From contig NZ_FOSG01000006.1 of NCBI RefSeq assembly GCF_900114215.1, positions 186,001 through 250,000 of the forward strand: 64,000 nucleotides of DNA, read 5' to 3'. The translations under genes were made by a program, and so were the position numbers. Under the pieces are notes generated by a model. That model had not been told where the DNA came from, made no database searches, and was given only the letters and a program-made list of their open reading frames with translations. The DNA comes from Streptomyces mangrovi (GTDB lineage: Bacteria > Actinomycetota > Actinomycetes > Streptomycetales > Streptomycetaceae). The stretch's first letter is position 1. Each line of letters opens with the position of its first letter. Shown piece by piece: positions 42,939 to 51,963 of the stretch.

Positions 42939-44392
42939 TGGTCGTGGCCGGACACCGGATCTCCCTGCTGACCGTCAAGCGCTCCGTCACCGCCGCCGTG
43001 GTGCTGGCGGTCCTGGCCGGGGTGTCGCTGTTCGTCCACGACTGGTACGTCCACCGCGACGACCTGTGCGCGCAGGGCGTGACGAGGATGGAGGAGCCGA
43101 GAGCGGAGTGCGTCGGGACCACCGACGGCTCGTACGTCTTCGCCGAGCACCTGGCCGCGGTGAGCGGGAGGATCGAGCAGGCGAACCGGGAGGTCACCGC
43201 GGGGGACGGGAAGTACGTCACCGTGGCGTACATGACCTCCGTCACGGTCGGTGAGAACGACAGCAACCCCGAGGAGTCGGTGCGGCACGAGCTCCAGGGC
43301 GCCCATCTGGCGCAGCAGCGGCACAACGAGCGCTTCACCCCGAAGATCAGGCTGCTGATCGCCAACACCGGCAGCGGCTCCGCGCACTGGCGGCACACCG
43401 TCGACGGGTTGATCGGGCTCAGGGACGGCGGCGAGCCGCTGGTGGCGGTCACCGGCCTGGGGCCGAGCACGGACCGCAACCTGGCCGCCCTCAGGAGGCT
43501 GTCCGACGCGGGCCTGGCGACGGTGGCCAGCACGATGACCGCCACCGGCATCGGCGGCATGGAGGGCTTCGTCCGCGTCGCCCCCACCAATGTCGACGAG
43601 GCCAGGGTGGCGGCCCGGTACCTCAGACAGAAGAAGATCCGCACGGCCATGGTGGTCCAGGACGTGGCGGAGGGAAACCTGTACGCCGACACCCTGGGCG
43701 ACGCCTTCACCGCGGAGTTCCCCCGGGGCGGGAAGGAGTACGAACTGGTCGCCGAACGCAAGCAGTTCGACTCCTCCCTGGAGGACAGCTGGAGGAACGA
43801 ACTGCAGATCCTGTCGAACCAGTTGTGCTTCCACCGGCCCGAGGCCGTCTACTTCGCCGGGAGGGGACGGCATCTCACCCACTTCCTCGACGCGCTGGCC
43901 GAGCGGTTCTGCACCGAGTGGGACTTCACCGTGATGACCGGCGACGACACCACCAACCTCACCGACGACCAGGTCAGAAAGGCCGCCGACAGCGGAGTGC
44001 AGGTCTTCTACACCGGGCTGGCCCACCCGGAGATGTGGAAGGACGAACCGGACGGCGCGCCCGGGGCGGTGCAGGCGGCCTTCCGCAAGGGCGGCGTGCT
44101 GGAGCAGTGGTTCGGCAGGGAGCGGCACATCGACGGCCAGGCGATGATGGCGCACGACGCGGTGCTGACCGCGGCCCGTGGCGCGCAGATGGCGAGCAGG
44201 GGGACGCGCGTCACCGGCCGGGCGGTCGGCAGGATGTTCCAGCTCATGGAGGACAGCGCCCAGGTCAGGGGGGCGAGCGGCACGCTGACGTTCGAGGAGA
44301 ACGGCGACGCGCACGACAAGGCGGTGCCGATCCTGAAGCTCGCCTCCAACGGCGACCCGGTCTTCGTCACGGTCCTCTCGCCCCGCGGCTGA
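42935..44392 (+). CDS. Membrane-anchored type-1 periplasmic-binding-fold protein
   Basis: This 485-residue protein has one N-terminal membrane segment (about 15-36, SVTAAVVLAVLAGVSLFVHDWY) without a clear cleavage site. The outer part has the branched-chain amino acid receptor fold: IRLLIANTGSG near 135, LVAVTGLGPSTDRN near 170, EGFVRVAPTNVDEARVAARYLRQKKIRTAMVV near 210 and EAVYFAGRGRHLTHFLDAL near 305. No ABC permease is encoded next to it. Its start overlaps the ATPase stop (GTGATG, with GTG at 42935 and ATG at 42938 both usable). It could sense a ligand and signal to the ATPase instead of feeding a transporter. Confidence 0.82.
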   Translation: MMVVAGHRISLLTVKRSVTAAVVLAVLAGVSLFVHDWYVHRDDLCAQGVTRMEEPRAECVGTTDGSYVFAEHLAAVSGRIEQANREVTAGDGKYVTVAYMTSVTVGENDSNPEESVRHELQGAHLAQQRHNERFTPKIRLLIANTGSGSAHWRHTVDGLIGLRDGGEPLVAVTGLGPSTDRNLAALRRLSDAGLATVASTMTATGIGGMEGFVRVAPTNVDEARVAARYLRQKKIRTAMVVQDVAEGNLYADTLGDAFTAEFPRGGKEYELVAERKQFDSSLEDSWRNELQILSNQLCFHRPEAVYFAGRGRHLTHFLDALAERFCTEWDFTVMTGDDTTNLTDDQVRKAADSGVQVFYTGLAHPEMWKDEPDGAPGAVQAAFRKGGVLEQWFGRERHIDGQAMMAHDAVLTAARGAQMASRGTRVTGRAVGRMFQLMEDSAQVRGASGTLTFEENGDAHDKAVPILKLASNGDPVFVTVLSPRG

Positions 44393-44463
44393 GGCGAGGG
44401 GTGGCGCGGGGTGGGAGGCGCTCCGGGGAAGTGACGCGGGAGAAGCGGTCCGGGCCCGGCCCG

Positions 44464-44865
44464 TCAGGCCGGAGGGGGATCGAGCTGGTCGCTGATCGGG
44501 CAGAGGCGCAGGGCCTGCTCGATGACACGGCTGCGCCGGTCCCCCTCGGCGGAGGGCAGCGAGACGTCGGCGGTGGCGTCGAAGCGGTAGTGCTGGGCGC
44601 CGCCGTTGCTGAGCCGGACGCGGGCGGTCACCTCGCTGCCGGAGGGGTCCACACCGGTCTCGGTGGCCGCGATGACCAGCGCCTGGTGCAGACAGGTGGC
44701 CAGCGCGGCCGCGTACAGCTGCTCGGGGTCGTACCCGTGCCCGCTGCCGCCCAGCTCGCTGGGGGCGCCGACCGGGAGGCCGGCCCTCCCGGAGACGTCC
44801 ACCCGGCCGGTGCCGTGCAGGGAGCGGGCCTGGGCGGTGTACAGATCCTGTTGGGTTGGGGCCAT
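44464..44865 (-). CDS. OsmC/Ohr family peroxide reductase
   Basis: This 133-residue protein has the two catalytic cysteines of the Ohr/OsmC family, Cys58 in AALATCLHQAL and Cys122 in LRLCPISDQL, which reduce organic hydroperoxides. The N-terminal LYTAQARSLHGTGRVDVSG segment fits Ohr. It is probably cytosolic. No OhrR regulator gene is adjacent. It is convergent with the binding-protein gene. Confidence 0.9.
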   Translation of the reverse strand: MAPTQQDLYTAQARSLHGTGRVDVSGRAGLPVGAPSELGGSGHGYDPEQLYAAALATCLHQALVIAATETGVDPSGSEVTARVRLSNGGAQHYRFDATADVSLPSAEGDRRSRVIEQALRLCPISDQLDPPPA

Positions 44866-44995
44866 GGGGGAAGGTCTACCCGCGCGCTCCGGCGGGAGGC
44901 GCCCCCGAACGCGTGACGCCTCGCGGGCGCCGGCCCGCTTCCCGCGGGCTCTCTCGCCGGGTCCTCGCGCCGGGCCTTCGCGCCGGGGCCTCGCG

Positions 44996-45406
44996 TCAGC
45001 CCGCGTCCTCGGTGCGCATCCGCACCTCCTCGGCCAGCCTCTCCAGGCTCCGGTCGAGGGAGGTGTCGATCTCCTCCCGGGAGGGCGCGTGGCTCTCGTC
45101 GAAGAAGGACAGGTGCACGGTCACCTCGCTGGCTCCGCTGCCGATGCCCGCCACCTGGAGCCAGCCGGCGTACGCGCCCTCGTCACGGGTGCCCCACTCC
45201 GCCCGCAGCTGCTCGGGCCGGGTGCGGAACAGGGCCCGCACGTCGTGCCCGGTGCGGTCCTCGTGCACGGTCACGGCCGGGGGGTCCCCCACGTGGGCGT
45301 GGAGGTCCGACGGAAGCCAGCGGTCCAGCCGCTCCAGGTCGCTGATCTGGTCGAAGACCAGCTCGGGCAGGGCGGGCATGGTGCGGGAACGCTCGTACTC
45401 GCTCAC
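44996..45406 (-). CDS. SRPBCC family protein
   Basis: This 136-residue protein fits the START/polyketide-cyclase-like SRPBCC fold. ALPELVFDQISDLERLDRWLPSDLHAHVG opens the domain, and a C-terminal helix (REEIDTSLDRSLERLAEEVRMR) closes the hydrophobic cavity. Members bind small hydrophobic ligands or act as toxin-like immunity or transport proteins; nothing here fixes a role. ATG at 45406 is used. Confidence 0.85.
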   Translation of the reverse strand: MSEYERSRTMPALPELVFDQISDLERLDRWLPSDLHAHVGDPPAVTVHEDRTGHDVRALFRTRPEQLRAEWGTRDEGAYAGWLQVAGIGSGASEVTVHLSFFDESHAPSREEIDTSLDRSLERLAEEVRMRTEDAG

Positions 45407-45496
45407 CGGATCTCACCTTCGGGTCGAACGGCATCGGACCCGGTGCCGGGTACCCCCGTCCGGACCGGGAATCCCCCGCGTCCCCCGCCGGTCCGG

Positions 45497-46843
45497 TCAG
45501 CCGAATCCGCCCGCCGCGTCCAGGATCCGTCCGGCGACCCCGACCGAGTCCACCAGCGGGTGCAGCGCCAGCGCCCGCAGCGCCGCCCCGCGCGAACCGG
45601 TGCGCGCCGCCTCGATCGCGGCCCGCTCGACGGCCTTGAGCGTGAGCATCAGCCCGAGCTGGTCGGCCGCCACGGCGCCGGCCGCCAGCGGATGCGCGCC
45701 GGAGGCGTCGACCAGGCACGGCACCTCGACCACCGCGTCGCCGTCCAGTCCGGGGACGGCGCCGCGGCCGGGGACGTTCAGGATCAAAGTGGTGCGCTCG
45801 TCCCGGGCGATCGCCCGCATCAGGGCCAGCGCCACCCGGTCGTAGCCCCCGCCCTCCAGGTCGCAGCTGTCGCGCTCCCAGCCGCCGGAGGCCTCGCGGC
45901 TCTCGGCCAGATAGGTCTCCTCGCGCTCGCGGCGGGTGCGCTCCCACTCGCCGTACGCCTGCGCGGGGTCGTCCGGCCGCGCCAGCTCGTAGAAGCGGGA
46001 CTGCTGGCCGCGCAGGAACTCGCCGCGCGTCTCCCGGGCTCCGCGGACGGCGGCCACCGCCTCGCGGTTGAAGTAGTAGTAGTGCAGGTACTCGTTGGGC
46101 AGCGCGCCCAGCGTCCGCAGCCAGTCTGCGCCGAACAGCCTGCCCTCTTCGAAGGAGGCGAGCGCGGCGGGGTCGGCCAGCAGTTCGGGCAGCCGGTCGC
46201 GGCCGTCCACCGTGAGGCGGCGCAGCCAGCCCAGGTGGTTCAGGCCCACGTAGTCGTAGCCGGCGCGGTCCGGGTCGGCGCCCAGGGCGCGCGCGGCGCG
46301 GCGGCACAGGCCGACGGGCGAGTCGCAGATGCCGATGACACGCTCGCCCAGGCCGCGTTCGCGCAGGACGGCGGCCATCGCCTCGGTCACCATCCCCGCG
46401 GGGTTGGTGAAGTTGATGGTCCACGCCTCGGGGGCGAGCTCGGCGATCCGCTCGGCGACGCGTACGGCCACCGGCAGGGTGCGCAGGCCGTACAGCACGC
46501 CTCCCGCGCCCACCGTCTCCTGGCCCAGCACCCGCTCGGCCAGGGGGATCCGCTCGTCGCGCACCCGGCCGGCCAGGCCTCCGACCCGGATGGCGGAGAA
46601 GACGAAGTCGGCGCCGCGCAGCGCGTCGTCGAGGTCGGTGGCGGCGCGCAGCGCGGGGGCCGGGCCGGTGTGCCGTGCGCGCTGGTGGGCGAGGACCGCG
46701 CCGATCGCGTCCAGCCGGTCGCGGTCGGTGTCGTACAGGACGAGTTCGGTGACGCGGCCGGCCCGGTCCCCGGGGTCCTCCAGCAGCGCCCGGTGCACCA
46801 GCGGCACCCGGAATCCGCCGCCGCCCAGCACGGTGAGCCTCAT
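45497..46843 (-). CDS. GH4 6-phospho-beta-glucosidase
   Basis: This 448-residue enzyme belongs to glycoside hydrolase family 4, which uses NAD and a divalent metal. The N-terminal Rossmann GGGGFRVPLVHRALL motif, VFSAIRVGG, TINFTNPAGMVTEAM, the metal-site ICDSPVGLCRR with the key Cys, and GLNHLGWLRRL are present. These match the 6-phospho-beta-glucosidase branch (CelF/BglT). It would cleave phosphorylated cellobiose-like sugars, but no PTS genes lie nearby, so the source of the phosphorylated substrate is unclear. Confidence 0.92.
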   Translation of the reverse strand: MRLTVLGGGGFRVPLVHRALLEDPGDRAGRVTELVLYDTDRDRLDAIGAVLAHQRARHTGPAPALRAATDLDDALRGADFVFSAIRVGGLAGRVRDERIPLAERVLGQETVGAGGVLYGLRTLPVAVRVAERIAELAPEAWTINFTNPAGMVTEAMAAVLRERGLGERVIGICDSPVGLCRRAARALGADPDRAGYDYVGLNHLGWLRRLTVDGRDRLPELLADPAALASFEEGRLFGADWLRTLGALPNEYLHYYYFNREAVAAVRGARETRGEFLRGQQSRFYELARPDDPAQAYGEWERTRREREETYLAESREASGGWERDSCDLEGGGYDRVALALMRAIARDERTTLILNVPGRGAVPGLDGDAVVEVPCLVDASGAHPLAAGAVAADQLGLMLTLKAVERAAIEAARTGSRGAALRALALHPLVDSVGVAGRILDAAGGFG

Positions 46844-46953
46844 GCCCGGCCACCTCCGGCAGCCGCTCCCGACACGGTCCGCGGCACGGTCGTCACGACG
46901 TCATGTCTCACGCCGCCACGGTCTCACACCGGCCCCGCGCCGGGGTACTACGG

Positions 46954-46993
46954 CCCGGCTGCCCGGCTGCCCGGCTGCCCGGCTGCCCGGCTG
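46954..46993 (+). repeat. Perfect (CCCGGCTG)x5 tandem repeat
   Basis: Five exact copies of the 8-bp unit are followed by a broken CCCGGCC copy, between the GH4 and metallothionein genes. Such arrays are prone to slippage. No reading frame through it appears used. Confidence 0.9.
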
Positions 46994-47010
46994 CCCGGCC
47001 GTCCGGCCGC

Positions 47011-47247
47011 TCAGCCGTGGTCGACCAGTTCCACGTGCCCCTGCGTCCGCGCGCAGTGGGCGGAGCAGAAGAAGCGTCCGTCCGCCGACTGCGAACCGTG
47101 GCCCAGGATGCGGCACTGGCAGTTCTCGCAGATGGGCGCCATCCGGTGCGCCGCGCACTCCAGGCTGTCGAAGACATGGACGGCGCCCGCCGCGCGCACC
47201 TCGAAGGCCATCTCGTAGTCGTTGCCGCACACCTCGCACACGCTCAT
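47011..47247 (-). CDS. Prokaryotic metallothionein family protein
   Basis: This 78-residue protein has nine Cys and several His residues in pairs (CEVCGNDYE, FDSLECAAHRM, ICENCQCRILGHGSQ, FFCSAHC), matching the prokaryotic metallothionein domain found in Streptomyces. It should bind zinc or other metals in the cytosol. ATG at 47247 follows GGAAGGAGCACATGTC. It is followed on the same strand by the tandem repeat and the GH4 gene. Confidence 0.88.
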   Translation of the reverse strand: MSVCEVCGNDYEMAFEVRAAGAVHVFDSLECAAHRMAPICENCQCRILGHGSQSADGRFFCSAHCARTQGHVELVDHG

Positions 47248-47533
47248 GACATGTGCTCCTTCCGCCGGTCGTCCGCTGGGTGGGTCAGCGGCAAGGATGG
47301 CGTCGGGCGCCCGCCGGACCCCTCCGCGACGCGGCGGCCGGGCTCCGACCGGCGCACCGCCACCACCCGCCCGGCCGACGTGCCGGGGCGTCGCGACGTG
47401 ATCGATATGACGTGCCCCCGACAATGCGACCCGGGTTCCGGACATCTCTTCTCCGCCGGCGGGGCATGACTGGCCGTGACACCCACGGCGGGGCCCGGCA
47501 GGGCGCGCACCGGCGGACCGGGAGGACGAGACG

Positions 47534-48883
47534 ATGACGGCGACCGCGGAGGCCAGGGGCGGAGAGTCCGGGGACGGCGAGGCCGGAAACGGGAAAGGCA
47601 CGCCGCCCGCGTCACGGCGCGCGCTGGTGGCGGGATCGGTCGGCAACTTCATCGAGTGGTACGAGTTCGGGGTCTACGGGTACTTCGCGACGATCATCGC
47701 CGCACGGTTCTTCACCCCCGAGGGCGCGAGCGACGTCGAGGCCCTGGTGAAGACCTACGCCTCCTTCGCGCTGGCCTTCTTCTTCCGTCCGGTGGGCGCG
47801 GCCCTGTTCGGCCGGATCGGCGACCGGATCGGCCGCCGCCCCACCCTGATCCTGGTGGTCTCGCTGATGACCGCCGCCACGGCGGCCATCGGCCTGCTGC
47901 CGACGTACGCCACCGTGGGCGCCGCCGCGCCGTGGCTGCTCACCCTCGCTCGTGTCCTCCAGGGGCTGTCGGCGGGCGGGGAGTTCGGCGGTGCGGTGTC
48001 GGTGATGACGGAGTTCGCGCCGCCCGGCCGGCGCGGGCTGTACGGGGCCTGGCAGTCGTTCACGGTGGCGCTCGGCCTGCTCGCCGGCGCCGGCCTGGCC
48101 GCCCTGCTGGCCACGGTGCTGGACGAGGCCGACCTCCAGGGGTGGGGGTGGCGGCTGCCGTTCCTGCTGGCCGTGCCGATGGGGCTGGCCGCGCTGTGGC
48201 TGCGGCTGCGGCTGGAGGAGACGCCCTCCTTCCGCCGCGCCTCCGGCGCGAAGGCCGCCCCCGCCGTGGCCTCCCCGCCGCCCGCCACCGCGACCTGGCG
48301 TGCCATCGGGCTGGGGGTCGGCCGCCTGATGGGCTGGTCCGCGGCCGGATACACCTTCCTCGTCGTGATGCCCTCCTACCTCCAGAGCACCCTGGGGGCC
48401 TCCTTCCAGCAGGCGCTGCTGGCCACGGTCGTGGCCAACGCGGGCTTCGCGCTGGCCATCCTCCCCGCCGGGGCGCTCAGCGACCGGATCGGACGGCGGG
48501 CCGTGATGGTCGCGGGCACGGTCGCGCTGATCGTCCTCGCCTTCCCCCTGCTCGGCCTCCTCCAGGACCCGGACGCCTCCCGGGCGGCCAGGGCGGCGGC
48601 GGTGTTCGCGGCCGGCGCGGCGGTGGGGCTGCTGGCCGGGCCCGGCCCGGCGATGCTCGCCGAGATGTTCCCCACCACCGTCCGCTACACCGGGCTGGGG
48701 CTGGCGTACTCGCTGTCCAACGCGGTGTTCTCCGGCTCGGCCGGGCTCATCATCACCGAACTGATCAAGCGCACCGGCGACGCCGACATCCCCGCGGTGT
48801 ACGTGGTGGCCGTCTGCGCGGTGGGCCTGCCCGCGCTGCTCGCGCTGCGCGGCGACGACCACCGGCGCGCGCTGCGGGACTGA
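47534..48883 (+). CDS. MHS-family major facilitator transporter
   Basis: This 449-residue permease has 12 hydrophobic segments and the metabolite:H+ symporter signatures: GSVGNFIEWYEFGVYGYFA near residue 36, FGRIGDRIGRRPTLI between TM2 and TM3, QGLSAGGEFGGAVSVM, and SDRIGRRAVM near 320. MHS proteins import organic acids or compatible solutes such as proline or alpha-ketoglutarate. The anhydro-MurNAc kinase gene follows about 90 bp later, and the two may be co-transcribed. Confidence 0.92.
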   Translation: MTATAEARGGESGDGEAGNGKGTPPASRRALVAGSVGNFIEWYEFGVYGYFATIIAARFFTPEGASDVEALVKTYASFALAFFFRPVGAALFGRIGDRIGRRPTLILVVSLMTAATAAIGLLPTYATVGAAAPWLLTLARVLQGLSAGGEFGGAVSVMTEFAPPGRRGLYGAWQSFTVALGLLAGAGLAALLATVLDEADLQGWGWRLPFLLAVPMGLAALWLRLRLEETPSFRRASGAKAAPAVASPPPATATWRAIGLGVGRLMGWSAAGYTFLVVMPSYLQSTLGASFQQALLATVVANAGFALAILPAGALSDRIGRRAVMVAGTVALIVLAFPLLGLLQDPDASRAARAAAVFAAGAAVGLLAGPGPAMLAEMFPTTVRYTGLGLAYSLSNAVFSGSAGLIITELIKRTGDADIPAVYVVAVCAVGLPALLALRGDDHRRALRD

Positions 48884-48975
48884 CCGGACACGGACGGCAC
48901 GACGGCGCGACGGCACGAACGGCACGAACGGCGCGCACCGGCGAGGACGACGCGAAGAACGAGGAGGGCACGGGC

Positions 48976-50190
48976 ATGAGGGTGATCGGACTGATGTCGG
49001 GAACGTCCTGCGACGCGATCGACGCGGCGGCCGCCGATCTGGAGATCGAGGGCGACACGGTCGTCCTGACCCCGCTGGGCGACCTGGAGTGCGCCTTCCC
49101 CGGCGGGCTGCGCCGCGAACTGCTCGCGGCGCTCCCGCCGTCGTCCACCACCATGGCCGCGGTCTGCCGGCTCGACACCCTCCTCGGGCAGGCCCTCGCG
49201 GCGGCGGCCGACCGCGCCGACCACGAACTGTGTTCCGGAGCAGCGGAGTTGGTCGTCTCCCACGGGCAGACCGTCTACCACTGGACGGAGGGCGGCCGGG
49301 TGCGCGGCACCCTCCAGCTCGGCCGGCCCGCCTGGATCGCCGAGCGCACCGGCCGCGCGGTCGTCTCCGACCTGCGCCCGCGCGACGTGGCCGCCGGCGG
49401 GCAGGGCGCGCCGCTGGTGAGCGCCCTGGACGTGATGTGGCTGCGCGACCGGCCGGGGACGCCCGTCGCGCTCAACCTGGGCGGCATCGCCAACATCACG
49501 GTGGCGCACGGGGCGGACGGTCCACTGGCGTACGACACCGGGCCCGCCAACGTGCTGCTGGACACGGCCGTGCGGGAGCTGACCGGGGGGCGCGCCGACC
49601 ACGACGCGGACGGCGCGCTGGCCGCCGCGGGCGCCGTCCGCCGGCCGCTGCTGGACAGACTGCTGGCCGAGCCGTACTACGCCCGGAGCGCGCCGAAGAC
49701 CACCGGCCGGGAGCTGTTCGACGCCGCCTATCTGCGCACCGCCCTGGCCGGTTTCGGGCATCTTCCGGCCGAGGACGTGCTGGCCACCCTCACCGAGCTG
49801 ACGGCCCGCACCGTCGCCGACGCCGTACGGGCGGCCGGCGGCACCGAGGTGATCGCCTCGGGCGGCGGCACCCGCAACCCCGCGCTGCTGACCCGGCTGG
49901 CCCGTGCCCTGGACGGGATCCCGGTTCGCGTGTCCGACGGGCTCGGTCTGCCCTCCGGCGCCAAGGAGGCGTACGCCTTCGCGCTGCTGGGCTTCCTCAC
50001 GGTCCTCGGCCTGCCCGGCACGGTCCCGGCCTGCACCGGCGCGCGCCACGCCCGGGTGCTGGGATCGATCACACCGGGTCTGGGCGGACCTCTGCCGCGG
50101 CCCTGGGGCGGCCCGGCGCCCGTACGGCTCCACGTGGCCGGGACCGGACCTTCACACGACCCCCAAATTCGCATCCGAGATGCGCATTGA
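48976..50190 (+). CDS. anmK: Anhydro-N-acetylmuramic acid kinase
   Basis: This 404-residue sugar kinase phosphorylates 1,6-anhydro-N-acetylmuramic acid during cell-wall recycling. It has the AnmK start VIGLMSGTSCDAIDAA, the VSHGQTVYHW segment, LNLGGIANITV near residue 168, YDTGPANVLLD near 183 and IASGGGTRNPALL near 300. The last ~30 codons cross the NsrR operator, so part of the anmK end doubles as the promoter of nsrR. Confidence 0.94.
   Translation: MRVIGLMSGTSCDAIDAAAADLEIEGDTVVLTPLGDLECAFPGGLRRELLAALPPSSTTMAAVCRLDTLLGQALAAAADRADHELCSGAAELVVSHGQTVYHWTEGGRVRGTLQLGRPAWIAERTGRAVVSDLRPRDVAAGGQGAPLVSALDVMWLRDRPGTPVALNLGGIANITVAHGADGPLAYDTGPANVLLDTAVRELTGGRADHDADGALAAAGAVRRPLLDRLLAEPYYARSAPKTTGRELFDAAYLRTALAGFGHLPAEDVLATLTELTARTVADAVRAAGGTEVIASGGGTRNPALLTRLARALDGIPVRVSDGLGLPSGAKEAYAFALLGFLTVLGLPGTVPACTGARHARVLGSITPGLGGPLPRPWGGPAPVRLHVAGTGPSHDPQIRIRDAH
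50166..50188. promoter_or_regulatory. NsrR operator at the nsrR promoter
   Basis: AATTCGCATCC-G-AGATGCGCATT is an 11-1-11 inverted repeat matching 9 of 11 base pairs, the layout of Streptomyces NsrR sites. A TGATAC -10-like box at 50188-50193 follows and puts the start point near the ATG at 50203, so the transcript may be leaderless. The site lies within the 3' end of anmK. Confidence 0.8.
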
Positions 50191-50202
50191 TACCGTCATG
50201 GC

Positions 50203-50655
50203 ATGCGGCTGACGAAGTTCACCGATCTGGCGCTGCGTGTGGTGATGCGCCTGGCGGTGATGGACGAGGGCGAGGTCCCCACCTCCCGGGAGGTCGCCGA
50301 ATCGGTGGCCGCGCCTTACACGCACGTGTCCAAGGTGGTGAGCCGCCTCCAGCACATGGGTGTGCTGGAGGCCCGGCGGGGCAGGGGTGGCGGGCTGGAG
50401 CTGACCTCCCGCGGCCGGGAGGCATCCGTCGGCCGGCTCGTCCGCCAGCTGGAGGGCGCCGGTGACGTGGTGGGCTGCGAGGACCCGTCCGCGCCGTGCC
50501 CGCTGCGCGGCGCGTGCCGCCTGCGGTCCGCGCTGCACGAGGCCCAGGAGGCGTTCTACGCGACGCTCGACCCGCTGACGGTGCGGGATCTGGTGGGCGG
50601 ATCGGCGGGGCCCGTGATGCTCCGCCTGCTCACCGGCCCGCCGTCCCCCACGTAG
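50203..50655 (+). CDS. nsrR: NsrR, Rrf2-family nitric-oxide-sensing repressor
   Basis: This 150-residue regulator has the Rrf2 winged helix (LTKFTDLALRVVMRLAV, then YTHVSKVVSRLQHMGVLEARRGRGGGL). The [4Fe-4S] ligands are seen as Cys92, Cys99 and Cys105 in GCEDPSAPCPLRGACRL, and Asp8 is also kept, as in the S. coelicolor protein. Reaction of the cluster with NO releases DNA. It is adjacent to the flavohemoglobin gene, and both carry matching operators. Confidence 0.95.
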   Translation: MRLTKFTDLALRVVMRLAVMDEGEVPTSREVAESVAAPYTHVSKVVSRLQHMGVLEARRGRGGGLELTSRGREASVGRLVRQLEGAGDVVGCEDPSAPCPLRGACRLRSALHEAQEAFYATLDPLTVRDLVGGSAGPVMLRLLTGPPSPT

Positions 50656-50729
50656 CCGCCCGGCCCGACCCGTATCCGAGCCGGCCGCGAACCGACCGAG
50701 GTGCCGTGGAGTGGTTCCGCGCGCCCTAA

Positions 50730-50752
50730 AACTCGCATATGCAATGCGAATT
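50730..50752. promoter_or_regulatory. NsrR operator of the flavohemoglobin gene
   Basis: AACTCGCATAT-G-CAATGCGAATT is an 11-1-11 inverted repeat matching 8 of 11 base pairs and closely resembles the site at 50166-50188. It lies just before the AAGGAG site of hmp, where bound NsrR would block transcription. Confidence 0.82.
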
Positions 50753-50764
50753 AAGGAGACAGTG

Positions 50765-51952
50765 ATGCTGTCCGAGAAGTCCACCGCCGTCGTACGCGCC
50801 ACCCTGCCGGTCATCGGAGCCGCCATCGACGACATCACCCCGGTCTTCTACCGCAGGATGTTCGCCGCCCACCCCGAGCTGCTGCGCGACCTGTTCAACC
50901 GGGGCAACCAGGCCAACGGCACCCAGAGCCGCGCACTGGCCGGCTCCATCGCCGTCTTCGCCACCATGCTGCTGGAGAACCCCGACCGGCGCCCCGACGC
51001 GATGCTGGCCCGCATCGCCCACAAGCACGCGGCCCTGGGCATCACCGCCGACCAGTACACGATCGTCCACCGCCATCTGTTCGCCGCCATCGCCGAGGTC
51101 CTGGGCGAGGCGGTCACCCCCGAGGTGGCCGAGGCGTGGGACGAGGTGTACTGGCTGATGGCCGGTGCCCTGATCGCCATGGAGGCGCGGCTGTACGCCG
51201 CGAGCGGCCTCGGCGACGGGGACGTGTGGCGGCCCTGGAAGGTGGTCGGCCGCATGGAGGAGACCGCCGAGGTGGCGACCTTCATGCTCCGCCCGGCCGA
51301 CGACGGCCCGGTGCCGCCCTTCCGGCCGGGGCAGTACGTCTCCGTCCAGGTCACCCTGCCCGACGGGGCGCGGCAGATCCGCCAGTACAGCCTCTCCTGT
51401 GCCCCCGACGGCGACGACCGCTGGATATCGGTCAAGCGCGTCGGCGGCGACCCGGCCGGCGAGGTCTCCAACTGGCTGCACGAGAACGTCCGCGAGGGCG
51501 ATGTGCTCACCGTCGGCGCGCCCTTCGGCGACGTGGCGCTGGAGGACGGCGACGGCCCGGTCCTGCTCGCCTCGGCGGGCATCGGCTGCACCCCGATGGT
51601 CAGCATGCTGGCCCATCTGGCCGCCACCGGCTCCCCGCGCCGCACCACCGTGGTGCACGGCGACCGCACCGAGTCCTCCCACGCCTTCCGCGAGCAGACG
51701 CGACTGCTGACCGCCAAGCTGCCCGACGCCGCCCTCCACGTCTGGTACGAGCGCCCCGAGGGCCGGTGGCCGGCCGAGCGCACCGGACTGGTGGACCTGT
51801 CGGGCGTCGAGATCCCCGAGGGAGTCCGCGCCTACCTGTGCGGGCCGGTGCCGTTCATGCGCTCGGTGCGCACCCAGCTGCTGGAGAGCGGCGTCCCCGC
51901 CTCCCGCATCCACTACGAGTCCTTCGGACCCGACCTGGGCCTCGACGCCTGA
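50765..51952 (+). CDS. hmp: Flavohemoprotein nitric oxide dioxygenase
   Basis: This 395-residue enzyme oxidises NO to nitrate. An N-terminal globin domain (about 1-140) has the haem region ARIAHKHAALGI. The FAD domain (about 150-255) has RQYSLS, and the NAD domain (about 265-395) has ASAGIGCTPM and YLCGPVPFMRS. ATG at 50765 follows TAAGGAGACAGTG; a GTG three bases earlier or an upstream in-frame start are less likely because the operator lies there. NsrR regulates it. Confidence 0.96.
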   Translation: MLSEKSTAVVRATLPVIGAAIDDITPVFYRRMFAAHPELLRDLFNRGNQANGTQSRALAGSIAVFATMLLENPDRRPDAMLARIAHKHAALGITADQYTIVHRHLFAAIAEVLGEAVTPEVAEAWDEVYWLMAGALIAMEARLYAASGLGDGDVWRPWKVVGRMEETAEVATFMLRPADDGPVPPFRPGQYVSVQVTLPDGARQIRQYSLSCAPDGDDRWISVKRVGGDPAGEVSNWLHENVREGDVLTVGAPFGDVALEDGDGPVLLASAGIGCTPMVSMLAHLAATGSPRRTTVVHGDRTESSHAFREQTRLLTAKLPDAALHVWYERPEGRWPAERTGLVDLSGVEIPEGVRAYLCGPVPFMRSVRTQLLESGVPASRIHYESFGPDLGLDA

Positions 51953-51963
51953 GCCCCTGCCGC

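Noticed and set aside
45440..45455. GGGTACCC as a stress-sigma -10 element
   Set aside because: It is a self-complementary word with no matching -35 element at the right distance.
48884..48960. ACGGCACGA-like repeats before anmK
   Set aside because: The copies are too irregular and short to separate from base composition.
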